From positions 2,800,001 through 2,864,000 of the forward strand of contig CANUEZ040000199.1 in assembly GCA_948099385.1 (NCBI GenBank): 64,000 nt of DNA. Direction: 5' to 3'. Below the pieces are notes generated by a model. That model made no database searches. It saw nothing but the letters and a program-made list of their open reading frames with translations, and was not told where the DNA came from. The position numbers and the translations under genes are program-made. Of this stretch, positions 45,329 to 56,697 are shown in pieces. Within the stretch, counting starts at the first letter, position 1. Each line of letters opens with the position of its first letter. The DNA is from Fasciola hepatica. Its lineage: Eukaryota; Platyhelminthes; Trematoda; Plagiorchiida; Fasciolidae.

Positions 45329-46021
45329 TTATGATGTCAAGTCTGCAGGGTTAGCCTTCGATCTGACATGACGCCACTGCCAGGGTTCAGACCGCTGATG
45401 AATTTCAACTGAACGGTTCGCAATGTACATACTGAACTTCGTTTTAGTGTTGTTCATGTAGCGCAAAACTACAGCAGAATCGGTCCAGTAGTAAGTCTCA
45501 TCAAATTCGACTCCAGTTTCTTCTATAAGAATCCGAGAGACTCTAACGGCCAGTCTTGCTGAGGCTAACTCCAACCAAGGGATCATTACTCTCTTCAGAG
45601 GAGCTATCCTTGATTTGGAGGACAGTAGGGCATAATAGAGGGCTATGTCCCTTGGAACCATTACGAAATACGCCACCACACCATAACCGACGTCAGAAGC
45701 GTCACAGAATACATGAAGCTGTACACCTTCGTTTAGCGAGTCACCTCTAATATCAGAATTCTGAATTTTGAATGCGCTAAGTTGTTCCATACTTCTTAAC
45801 CGCTCAATCCAGAATCGTAGGGATTTTTCTCCGATTGGGTCGTCTCAACCAGGCTTTCAAGCGACACGGTGGTAGCACTTATACATTTCCCGGCAGAATA
45901 AAAGGCGAAATCAACTCCAGTGGGTTGAACACTGATGACACTATAGACAATAAGCCACACCCCGTTTGATGTTTTTCGCGTATTGCGAATGAAATCTGGA
46001 AAACTTCTGTTGCTTTCCATT
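45329..46021 (-). pseudogene. BEL-2 RNase H and end of reverse transcriptase
   Basis: RNase H is open at 45329-45790: VQLHVFCDASDVGYGVVAYF (first catalytic Asp), LSSKSRIAPLKRV, MIPWLELASARLAVRV (Glu), YYWTDSAVVLRYMNN (Asp) and WRHVRSKANPADL. All key acids are kept. Upstream (45796-46020) a worn QPTGVDFAFYSAGKC matches the DPLGFVAPFVLPAK block at the end of BEL reverse transcriptase. The catalytic reverse transcriptase is missing because CR1-I is inserted here. Confidence 0.85.
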
Positions 46022-48240
46022 CTAATAATAATAGGTTATTTCAAATAACCCCGAGGCATGCTGCAATGCAAGATCTAACAGTAAAGTTTAAAGCTGAGTG
46101 AAAGTTACAGAAGGATTGTACAATTACACAAAAGAAATTGAATATAAGAGAAAGCTTTCAGGTCAGATGTTGCTGTACCACCCGGTGAATTTAAACTCAA
46201 GGTCACGTGGTCCACCCGACTGAAGGTAAATGTAGTCATTCTGCCAAAGTGTGGAATGGGTGAGGAATGGTAAAGAATCACACAAATCCTACAGGAGGAA
46301 TACTGTCCTGTCGGAGAACCAAACTTGATTGACAGATACATGGATATCGTGAAAAAGAAGCACTCCTGAAGACGACGTATTCGAGCAATAGAGCTTTTCA
46401 ACGTATGAGAGGGGTTATGGTGTAAAATTAGACGATAAAAAATGGTGGCATAACACATAAATAACAAGAAAACCTGTCGAGGAATATAATTTTGAAGTTC
46501 AGTGACCGTATATCGGTTGAGCCAGCTGCAAAACAAAACGGACAACACACTGGAATGTGGGTGTCAAATTGATGGTGACAGAAGTGACCGGATAAATCAT
46601 GTAGAATTTAAACGGATTGTTTTGCTTTCAGAAAAATGTAATGTAATGCATCAGCATGAAACTAGGGACTAGCGAAAAATCGATGCGTGGTGCACAACTA
46701 CATTAAAAGGATGGACATAGCCGGCAAAAGCGATAATGTACTGGTCGAAGACTATCAGTTTATGTTTGATGCAAAAGGTGGACCACTTTGTGTCGACAGA
46801 ACAGAACTCTGCGGCACAAGAGGTTATCAGATGTGCATATGTGGGACACGATACCTATCAAGATGAGGACCTTGTAATGCAACGGCCCTAAGTGAGCGAA
46901 CAGCGAAGCTGGCAGAGAAAGCAAACAAACACAGAGTCATCGATTATTGGGAATCTCTAGAGATACATTTTGCAGTGCCATGTGCTGTCTGAGGATTGTG
47001 GTACGGAAGTTAGTGACAGCAATAAATGTGCCATTTCTCGATTATATCGGTAAAAGTAGCAAAAAGGGGTGGGCCTATCCTAGAGAGCGGTTAGGTTTGC
47101 AAATAAGACTGGTGAATAATTTAGCATGAAACCGCGGGAGGTGGACCGGGAATAACGAGCCAAGAATGTTGATGGGTTTTTATGTATGCGATAATTATGC
47201 ATCAAAAAAATCAAATTTTGCCGAAATAAAAAGGCGGTACGGTATGGAGGCGAATTTGGAAGTGAGCTCGATGGAGAGCCCACCTTAGCTGTAGGCGACA
47301 GCAGCATATTTGCAGCATTTTGAGTATATGAATGTTGTTCTTTTTGTTTTTTTCTTTTTTCAGTCTGCAACCGGTGCTAGTGGGTCGAGATGACCGTGCG
47401 CTGGACACCTGAAAACAACTTCTGGAGGCAGGAGGTGCTATCCATCTAGTTGTGCCCGCACGTCGATGCAGACGTCCTGCACGCTCGATGTGCACCGGCC
47501 AAAACGGGGGATCTGTCCACGCTCCGCACCGGCGGGATTTGCACGGGTGATGTTGGTCGAGATCATATAGACGCAGAGATGGAGTAGTCTGAGAGGTTGC
47601 GAGGGATCTTGAAGAGCAGGGTCAATGAGTTAGCGATGGAATGATGGGCGGGTATCAGATCTTTAGCTGGAAGTGTGGGCCAGATATTTCACCAGTGTTA
47701 TCTCCGGATCATTCCAGGACATCAAGAAGTAGATGCGCGCTGGTTGATGTCTGGAAGCGTAGGAGTGGAGAGAAGCAGTCTGGGATGATCCCAGCTGAGG
47801 ACCAAAGGTCAATTGTGAAAAGAGAAATCTAGTAATGTAGACACAGACCACTTTGGGAAGAATGAGGACAGTGAGCCATTGGGAGTGAATGAAAATACAA
47901 AAACGATGACCGAAACTAGGAATAAGGATGAGGATTTAGAGGTAAGTGGTGGTCGCCGAAATTGGATTGAGTGTTGGGACGCCAGGGCAAAATAAAGAAG
48001 GGGAATGGGTTCAGTTCGGACCGAGTAAAGCAAATTAAGTATGATGGAGATGGATAAGAGAAGTTTCAGCGCGTGAACTAGGGAGAATCTAACAATAGCA
48101 TTGTCAGTGACGTAGGTCATCCTAAGGGGTACTAATATGCTGGCAATGCAGAAGGCATATGGGGTGGGTGATGTCGACGTTGCAAAAGACGTTACCCGGG
48201 CCATCCTTTCTCAATCTACTCAAAAATCTAGGTTACCCAT
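46022..48240 (-). mobile_element. CR1-I, 5'-truncated 3' UTR inserted in BEL-2
   Basis: Read on the minus strand it ends with GCATGCCTCGG, a perfect hairpin at 46034-46050 (GGTTATT, three-base loop, AATAACC) and a TTATTATTA tail touching BEL-2. Blocks near 47390-47545 match CR1-H (29230-29400), and 47780-47830 resembles the GCTGAGGATCAACGG block of CR1-H and CR1-F. No coding sequence is credible. The far edge is set by the start of the CR1-E leader and is approximate. Confidence 0.65.
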
Positions 48241-48257
48241 CACATCAATTCGTTTAT

Positions 48258-48323
48258 CGATTTAAATCGGTATAGTTTTTGCTTATAAGCAAGAGAGCTA
48301 ATTAGCTCTAGATATATCTAGAG
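48258..48323 (+). promoter_or_regulatory. Four perfect palindromes in the CR1-E leader
   Basis: CGATTTAAATCG (48258-48269), GCTTATAAGC (48281-48290), GAGCTAATTAGCTC (48295-48308) and CTCTAGATATATCTAGAG (48306-48323). In RNA they would form consecutive short hairpins. In DNA they could bind dimeric factors. The role is unknown. Confidence 0.6.
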
Positions 48324-48746
48324 TAATACTAAAAAATTACGGTTTTTTCGTTGGTCCCATAACTCCAAAAACTTTCTAAGGATTTCCTCCGGACGCGAAA
48401 TCTTGACCTAAACAGCTAATTTAAAAATTCTTGCAAAAGAAGTCTTTGAACTGCTTCCCAGGATATGAACTGAGAGAAACTTGTGTCTAAAAGAAGAAAA
48501 AGTTGGCACCATCGTGCACGACTGTGTGGCAGTCTACCACCCAATTCAGCATATTAATTCAGGGAATTCCCTGAAAGAAGTCCTCGTTTAATTTCAGAGA
48601 CTCTATATCAACAGTTCCATAGTTTTCAGTTTCTTTGATCCAGAGCCACAGAGTTACACGTTTTTATTTCAGTAAGCCTGTACATTGGGGAACGTAAGAC
48701 TACTCTCTGTATTTAGCTCTCTAGTACAATCGCGGTCAGTGTTGCA

Positions 48747-49164
48747 ATGCACAAACTGCCGGCTAGACAAACCGCATCCTCACTGGTTGGTCGTACCAAC
48801 ATCCGACCAAAAGTACTCGCCAAGTCGAAAGTCGCAAAACTCCCACTGAATCCTTGTTCCGTTAGCCTGACCGATGTATTTGGAGGGGCAAACAAAAGGG
48901 CAGAGACCATAGAACACAATCTTCTTAATCTCAGTAGCCACATTTCTTTGATTGATACGACCCTATCCAAGCTTATTCCGCTCACGTATATCTCTGACCC
49001 TCCAACAAATCCGTCAACCCTAGACCTAGTCACGGCTGGGCGTTTCATAGACGCCATTGCCTCAGAAATAGTTCGAAGAATCAGTAACTCAAAAAATGCT
49101 GTGGTATTTAATATTCCCGACAGAATCCCTGTTGATAAAGTAAAACATAACCTTCTAAGTTCTA
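48747..49164 (+). pseudogene. CR1-E ORF1, N-terminal part
   Basis: Starts MHKLPARQTA, basic, then NPCSVSLTDVFGGANKRAET and a Leu/Ser-rich heptad-like stretch (residues about 50-75). SKNAVVFNIPDRIPVDKVKH opens the conserved block near residue 112. It breaks off at NLLSS, where CR1-F enters. The next expected residues (NMAHHPCQ) are found at 58289 on the other side. Confidence 0.85.
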
Positions 49165-49666
49165 TTAGTATAGTATAGTATAGTATATTTATTGACCGTG
49201 GTCAATACACATGCACAAGGCAAGATCAGAGTATACAACAGTACATGTCATTGCGAGGTATTCACAAATTCCAAATTTATAAATCACAGCAACCGAAATA
49301 CACCAGTAAAGTCATGTAGTGTTTGAGTAAACAAAAGTGGTAATGGTTGAGGCGGGAATTCCAAATCGGTTTCGAAATCGCTGGGGGCGGTGTGGGTAGC
49401 GTTCTGTGGTCCAACAGCGCGTTATTTGAAAATTTGGCGTCGATTTGATTGGGTGCGCGATAACTCAGTTGCTTTTTTGGTCAAGGTACAGCAATTTGGG
49501 CTAAGATACAGCTCACGGTAACCGATACCCAAATGTGGGAATTGTACAGTAAAACGGCGAACTATACAGCTAAATTGATCAAAAGAAGGAATAAGCTCCA
49601 GTTGTATTTGTATACCTAAATAACGTAAATAGGTCTGGTGTATTCCCCAAATAAGTATGTATACAA

Positions 49667-49694
<28 letters not shown>

Positions 49695-49697
<3 letters not shown>

Positions 49698-49949
49698 CAT
49701 ACGTAAACGCATATATATATATATATATGTTTATAAGCATATATGCACACGTAAGAACATATTTGTGTATTTATCTATTTAATTGTATATATATTTATTT
49801 AGGAATATATATATATATGTGTATACGGATCTATGCACACGTAAGTACATGTATAGATCCGTATACACACATATATTTCTAAACAAATATATATACAAGT
49901 AAATAGATAAATACACAAATATGTTCTTACGCGTGCATATATGCTTATA

Positions 49950-49983
<34 letters not shown>

Positions 49984-50004
49984 AATATGCGTTTACGTGT
50001 GCAC
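49695..50004. repeat. Large near-perfect palindrome (arms about 140-150 bp)
   Basis: The left arm (49695-49834) starts GTGCATACGTAAACGC and ends GTATACGGATCTAT. The right arm (49853-50004) is its reverse complement with few mismatches and a longer TA tract. The loop is 18 bases (GCACACGTAAGTACATGT). Flanking (TA)n extends the pairing further. Confidence 0.85.
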
Positions 50005-52541
50005 ATATACATGTTTATATACCTATACAAATATATGTAACCAAAGTGAAAGTCCGATACGTATGGAGATTACTTTTCTGGATCTAGCCGATCAACTCCT
50101 GCCTGAACGATTTTGCTTCCGTGACCGCTACTAAGCCAACCTCCAATTACGCGAGCTGAAGCACGACGCCCATTAGGCGCGCCTACCTACATATAAACCA
50201 CCCACATCGTAATACGTTGCACCTAACGGACAGACCCATTCCGTAACGAATGCAAAATGGAGGACAGAATGAAGAATTAGAGTTGTATTAAAAGATGTTT
50301 GTTCAGTGGTACAAAATGATCCTTTCATGCACACTTCCGTGCCGAAGTTCTACCCTCGACGTTGTAATGTTTTGCCGTGTTCTGTCTGTAAAGTAGAAAT
50401 GGAAACAATTATTATCTGTTTTTACTTTGTACAAGGCGAAATGAGAATCGTAATTGTTACTCACTTATTTTTCATCAGCCAGACAGTGGACGCAAACGTA
50501 GTGGCTGTCCTATTTCGGCGTCGATTGTGCACGCAGCAAAATTTAACCCCATAATATGGGAAATCTTTCGGCAGTTCAGCCGGATGCGTACGAAGCCAGT
50601 TCTCAGCACTTACACTCTCATACACGTAAAACGAGGCGAAAGTCTGCTGCTTAAATAACCGAAAGTCTTCCTTGAATCTTGAGAACAATTTATAGGCATT
50701 TTTACATGTCTGAAGAAACTCTCAGTCATCAACGAAAGCACGTGCAACGGCCATGACAGTCAACAGGTCTGAGCGGTAACAGCCTTGCGCAACCCTTATA
50801 TACTACAAAGTGGCTAATTTAAACAAAAGTCGCCGCAAAAGTAGGAACACCATTCTTATTTTCCCTAAAATGACCTCATCAGTTCGGACCATTTTCTTCA
50901 GTATTCCCGAATAACGCCAATTTGGCCATCATTAAGGTTGGACCACAAGACACTATCGGGCGGTGTGGGTAGCTGGACAGTCGTGGAATTGCTGATATAA
51001 GCGACAAATAGACGGTCACTAACAAGTAACCGGGCGAAAAAGATGCCAAAGAACATTGATAGAAGTAAAGCAAACGTGGGGCTTTCAAAGTGCAGTCAGA
51101 GATACCAGCGGAATATTGGACACTGATCCAGCATTGGGTAACTAATTGTGGAGGAAGCATGTGAAATGAAGGCAAGTGAGTCAAAGGTGATAATAAAACG
51201 GACCTTTTGTGCAGGTGATTACAGTGTCATATGGAAATTCAGATGAAGGCGAAAAGCTTCGCAGGGACTTCAGTGAACTTTTGAAGGGCATGAATGGTGT
51301 ATGGACATATAACGGACTTATAAAGAAAAGAAAAGCCGTCAATGAAACGGATTAGTGGAGACAAGCGTCAATGGTTCGGCTAGGCAGGAGTTGGAAGAGT
51401 GTAAAATGTTTTGTTTTGTATTTGATAGAAAATTGGTAATCAAATTATGGTTGGCTGCAGATGGCTGGTATTCTGTTCCGTAAAGACCTTGGTTGCAGGT
51501 GGTGGCAGGTAGAATGTTGTGGGAATTTGGTAAAAAGGGCTGCTTTGACGAAGTTGACAGCTGCAAAGGCTGGGTTCCGGCCATTGGTTTCGTACTGCAA
51601 CGCGGGAAGAATTGAACTGTTGGGTTGGATTATTTGGGAATAGACGTTGAGCGGAGTGTTGATGGTTGCTGTCAGGAATCACCTCTGCGATCCGGTGAGA
51701 CTTTCATGAGGTTTTGTTAATCCATGTACGGTGCCCCATGTAGCGTCAGCAGGCGAGAGTATAGGTTTAAACCAGTGATCAAATCGTCCAGTCCTTACGG
51801 TAATCCGGAATACACGTCGATTTGACCGATGGCTACCCAAGTAACCAATGCAATCTGGAAGAGATCAGGAGTGCGGCAGTCTGGAGAGTGTTCCAGCTGT
51901 GGGTTATGATTATCGTTTATATGGAAGCGAGAAAATGAACATTTTGTTATCCGAACAGTTAGTTATCGTTTGGCTAGTGGACAGGTCTATTAGGGGTCCC
52001 TAGACGGAGACTGGTAGCTTTCTAGGGTAGTTGGGTGATAGTAGAGATTTGGGGCGATATCAGGTAGGCGGTGGATGAGGAGAGGGTGTCCGTTTGGGAA
52101 CCAGGAATAAAACAATAGTAGATGGTCTGGTCTGGAAGAAGAATGAGAAAATAGGAAGATAACAGTCTGGTCAGTTTACCAGCTGTGGTAAAGGACGGCA
52201 AACAGTAAAAAGGGGGGAAAACACTGAGTGTTAAAATGAGGATTTTTCATGTGGGGGCAAACGTGCTGGTATTCGGCAGGGGCATACGGATTCCGGTTGG
52301 AATGCGTAGAGAAGTGAAGCTTAGTTACTAAGGAATGGTAATCCGTGCGGCAAGGCTCCAGTGTACGAGAAAGGCACAAAAAAGCAGGATGGGACGGCTG
52401 AGTTCTAGCTTGAGCCAGGAATTAACTGAGAGCGAGCACCCATCGCTAAAGGACGGAACGGTTTTATTTATATATACGCAAATTGTGTGTAGTAAAGTGG
52501 CACGATCTAGTTAGGAAGGGGGACAAGTGAGTGGAGAACCC

Positions 52542-52542
<1 letters not shown>

Positions 52543-52579
<37 letters not shown>
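52543..52579. repeat. (TA)n microsatellite
   Basis: A clean TA tract inside the CR1-F 3' UTR. Confidence 0.9.
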
Positions 52580-52581
<2 letters not shown>

Positions 52582-53186
52582 TGTATACGTGGGTGCGATC
52601 ATCAGACGGGTCATGCGAAAGCGGTCGGACGCAAAAGACTACGGCAAGGAAAGTGAGATACAGTGACGCAGCTGAGGATCAACGGTTAACGGAAAGAAGA
52701 ACAAAAGTTAAGCACGGGCTCATCGGTGCGGCGGATCCTAAAGGCACATTGAGGCCATAAAACGTGAGACTAAAGGGGAAACGCCTAAGTGTGGCTAGAA
52801 CTTTCAATGGGAAAGTTAGTATTTCGCCTAGAGTGGTCACTGAGCAGGAGTAAAGACCAAGTTCTGCATGAAATTACAGAATAACCTTAGCTGGGGGATA
52901 GGGTGGGAGCAGAAATGGTAACGTCATAACTGGGTGTTGAGTTCAGTTAGTGAGTCACGCTAAATGCGATGAGTCAGACTGGATTTTCCAGTTCGAAATC
53001 GCAGAGGTGGTGAGCGAAGTATGAGTGGTGGGACCTGGTGCGGTAGAGAGGCATTGTAAGCTAAGAGATATCGAGGAGCGTTGAGTTACTCACCATAATT
53101 TTGTTAATAATTATAGGACAGTAATGAGTATATATATATATATATATATGTATACGTGTACCTATATATATATATTTGTATATGCA

Positions 53187-53187
<1 letters not shown>

Positions 53188-53238
<51 letters not shown>
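53188..53238. repeat. (TA)n microsatellite
   Basis: About 50 bases of TA, with a second short TA tract at 53130-53148. Confidence 0.9.
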
Positions 53239-53242
<4 letters not shown>

Positions 53243-53598
53243 CCAACCAGGGGTTGGATACTGAAGCAGTTTTTATGGCAATGTTGAGGTTGGTTTCAGG
53301 GCCGCATACGCAATATAACTAAATAAAGTTAATAAATCGTGGAGCGAGTGAGAGATATTGACAACCTGTGGGGAGTAATACGGTAGTCTCTATAAGTGCG
53401 AGCGCATCTGAAAGGATTTATTTCAAAGTTGAATTAGCAGGATCCTATAAGTTGGTATGGAAAAACAGTTAGTGGACGCAGACATGCTTACATATGTCGA
53501 TGGCGAAGGCTAGAAGCGGTCAAACAAAGCAATCAGAATTTTTAAAGCGGTGAGGTTATTTTGGAAGGTAAGGTAAAGAGAGAAAGCGGAGCAATGGC

Positions 53599-56500
53599 TT
53601 AAAAGTCAAGGCCTATCTCGTAAGCTTGACTTTCGGTTACGTGAACGTTGAATAAGCGCAAAACAGTTGGGACAGTAAGGAATCTATCAATAGCATGCAC
53701 GAATGCATACTTTGACCGAGAAGATCTGATGTGCAAGGGAAGTTTATTCCAGATTCTGGAGTACGCGAAGAGAAAGAACTTAGAGCGTAGAACAGTCCTC
53801 GCGGAGGGTGTGGTAATAGTATACTGTCTATTCCGGAGTGAATATGCAGTATCCGGGGAGAAGCACAACTGGTTGGAGGAATAGGACTGCTTAGTCAATA
53901 GCTTATACAGAAATATCAAATTTAGCTTGATGCGACGAAGCCATAGTCGTTCGATTTTGAGAGATAAGCATCGTTCCCTGTAGTTTAAGTTGGACGACCA
54001 ACCGATAAGCTGTTTTGTGAATCTTCTTTGAATACATTCGATAATAATCCTGTCGGATTTTCTCATGCTAGTGAAGATTAGGGGACAATGTTCGAGAAGG
54101 GGCCTGGCATGTACTTTGTACATGTAGAGAATGCTCTGCCTAAGCTGAAAGGATCTGAACAGAAGACCAAGACACTTTTTAGCCTTCGCCGTTTGGAGGA
54201 CAGCATGTTCCGAGAAGTTGAAAGAGCAAGAATAACTTAAGCCAAGGTCTCTTACTAAAGGCTGGCTGTCGATGGGTGAACCGCCAATGCATAAAGAACC
54301 AGGAGGAACCTGGCATTTGTAAGTGAGGAAAATACACTTGTCGGCGGAGAATTTCATCGCCTAGGTTGAGCACCATTCATCAAGAGCGGCTAAATCATCA
54401 GATATTTTAGGGATAGTAGTACTGAGGTTGCCAGGCGAGAAAGTGTAGACTATCTTAATGTCGTCCGCGAACAAAAACGGCGTGCCATTAAGTATTGTCG
54501 GAAACATATCATTTATATATAGGAGGAAAAGCAGGGGGCCCAAAACACTGCCCTGAAACACACCGCTAGTAACAGGCTTAGGATAAGAGGTGTGCCCATT
54601 GAATAAGACAACCTGTGAACGATGAGATAAGTAAGACCAGAACCAAGAAAGAAGTGGATCGACAATCCCAAATGACCGTAGCTTTTTTAAAAGGTGGGGG
54701 TGAGGGACACGATCAAATGCCTTGGATAAATCAAGATAAAGAACAACAAGAGATTTCCCACTTTCAGCAGAGTCGGTGACGAGATTCAGAAAATCATACT
54801 GACAAGTCAAGCAGGACCGTGAACGGAGGAATCCATGTTGGTTGTGATTAATAAGACTGAGGCTTAATAAATAGGTAATAATATTATCTTTAACTATTTT
54901 TTCCATTATTCTGGATAAGATGGGGGTATGGTTTATAGGGCGGTAATTGGATACCTCATGTAAAGGTCCTTTTTTATGAATGGGAACGATTACCGAGCGC
55001 TTTCAATTAGCAGGTACGGTGCTACCAATAAGTGAAAGAGTGAAAAGGTTAAGCAACAACAGGGGGAGATCCGGTCCACCATTGACGAGTGCAATTGGTG
55101 GTAAGCCATCGGGGCCCAAAGGAGGAGAGGGTTTGCTATTGGATAGTAGCTTGGAAATACTCCTGGCATCGAAGGGTATCGTAGAAAGGACAGAGTCGGT
55201 AAGTGGTGAAGATGGGGGCGGGGCAATGACAGTAGCTGGAGCCATGGCTGAAGCAAAGAATGCATTGAAGGCTTCGGCTATACAAGGTGGGGAGGTGATA
55301 GATGAGTTATTATCCAGAATTAGAAGTTGGAAATCGGCCTTAACATCAGCGTTTCTAGACTTATGCAACATAGAAAGAATTCGCGACTTGTTAGGATGAC
55401 TCAAAGCCTTAGCTTCTTGTTCACGAAGTCGCGTATTATCTTGTCGTTGAATAAGTGTGGAGAGGCGGTTTAGACGAATAAAAAGTGAAAAGTCGTTGGA
55501 ATTATGTAGTTGTTTGAGAAGTTTATGGTACTTCTTATGGAGTGGCGAGACAGACTACCTCTTTTTAGGTACAGCCTGGGCAGTATTGGACAATTTTTCC
55601 AGACAATCGGAAAAGAAGGAGTAGAAAACATCCGCAGCATGCTGAGGGTCCTTAGTGAGGAAATAATCACCCCAGTCTTTCTGCCGAAGAAGCGTGACTA
55701 GCAAGGCCCAATTTCTGCATAGGAATGTATTGTTGGGGGGGTGTGCGGGACTAGGTGGGCCACTAAGGGGCAGATGGCAGATAACCATTTTATGGTCACT
55801 ACCGGGGAAATTTCGTGTTACGGTCGCGTCGATGAGAGGCATGTTATGAGTAAATACCAGATCTAGTATGTTCCCATTTCTGGTGGGTTCGAACACATGT
55901 TGTGTCCAGCCGCCAAGATGAATGCTAGTGATCAGGTCCTTAAGATTTGGAGGAGCCGAGAGGGTGGGCCAACAGATGTGAGGGAGATTAAAGTCACCCG
56001 CAATAAGCTTGGTTCCAGAAGGAAGCAAAGAGAGGTATTCGAAAGACCTAATGAGAAGTGGAAACGATGAACTGGGGGAATTTGGTGATCGATACACGCA
56101 GCCAATGTGAAGAACAGTGGTTTGGAGGTTCATAGTGAACCAGAGAGAATCAGGAATAGAATCGAGTGCCGTATGTAAAAGAGGGGTCGTGGTGTAGGCT
56201 TCCTTGACGTAGGCTAGGCACCCACCACCACGCCGGTTCGGTCTATCGGTCCTTAGAAGACTGTACCCTACCAAAGCTACTTGATCATTGGAAGTGCTCT
56301 CGGAAAGCCAGGATTCCGTTATTAAGATAATGTCGTAATTATTTGTAAGGACAAGTTTTTTAAGGTGCGGGAGTTTGTCAAGAATAGAACGCGAGTTGAA
56401 TAAGGCTAGAGATATACCATTTGCGGGAGGTGGTATAGGCACATCAGAGGGGTGGTGTAATTTGGAAGGAGGCAGGCTATCGCGATTGGAAGGAGCGAAG

Positions 56501-56697
56501 GTTAGGGTCAAAGGGGAATATGTTGATGTTGGGGCTAGTGGAGGTTCAGATGGGGTGGCTTCCAGCCAAGCTGGATTAAATGTTGCAGTGAGAGGGACTG
56601 CTGAGGGGTAGAGAGACTGGGCATCAACGGAGGGGGAAACATCGGAGCAAAGGGAAAAACCTGTGGGGATTGGCGGGTCGATATCAGACAGGGGTGA
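53599..56697 (-). pseudogene. CR1-F ORF2: endonuclease and reverse transcriptase, three stops
   Basis: About 1,032 codons in one frame, broken only at 55555 (TAG), 55003 (TGA where Trp is usual) and 54361 (TAG, Trp usual). The endonuclease has FNSRSILDK, ITESWL, GGGCLAYV, GDFNLPHICW, PTRNGNILDL and GSDHKMV. The reverse transcriptase has GPDGLPPIAL, NYRPINHTPI, LYLDLSKAFDRVPH (motif A), VTSGVFQGSVLGPLLFL (motif B) and FLFADDIKIVYTF (motif C, both Asp present). The C-terminal part ends AYEIGLDF. The frame opens at 56697, overlapping the last codons of ORF1 in the +1 frame, with no nearby ATG. All catalytic residues are kept, but the stops make it dead unless suppressed. Confidence 0.9.

Larger units (their letters stand above)
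43560..46021 (-). mobile_element. BEL-2, second BEL/Pao element, inverted, truncated
   Basis: Minus-strand BEL pol from the end of reverse transcriptase through RNase H and integrase. Its wording differs clearly from BEL-1, so it is another family and not an inverted duplication. Its 5' part is cut off at 46021 by CR1-I. LTRs were not found. Confidence 0.85.
48241..49164 (+). mobile_element. CR1-E, 5' end: leader and first third of ORF1
   Basis: The leader starts near 48245 and carries TTATCGATTTAAATCGGTATAGTTTTT, which corresponds to the leader block of the other copies. ORF1 starts at 48747. At 49160-49165 the gene is cut by the 3' tail of CR1-F (minus strand), and it resumes at 58286. Confidence 0.8.
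49165..53598 (-). other. CR1-F 3' UTR, 4.4 kb, with AT microsatellites
   Basis: No credible codons. It contains the large palindrome at 49695-50004, (TA)n tracts at 49670-49694, 52543-52579 and 53188-53238, and the block at 52660-52730 shared with CR1-H. Translations rich in Tyr and Ile from the TA tracts are artefacts. Confidence 0.75.

Noticed and set aside
45950..46550. Continuation of BEL-2 reverse transcriptase beyond 46021
   Set aside because: The sequence turns into a CR1 tail (hairpin and TTA tract) at 46022, and no polymerase motif follows on the minus strand.
49667..50030. Tyr/Ile-rich open reading frames
   Set aside because: They are translations of TA-rich microsatellite and palindrome sequence on both strands and have no protein character.
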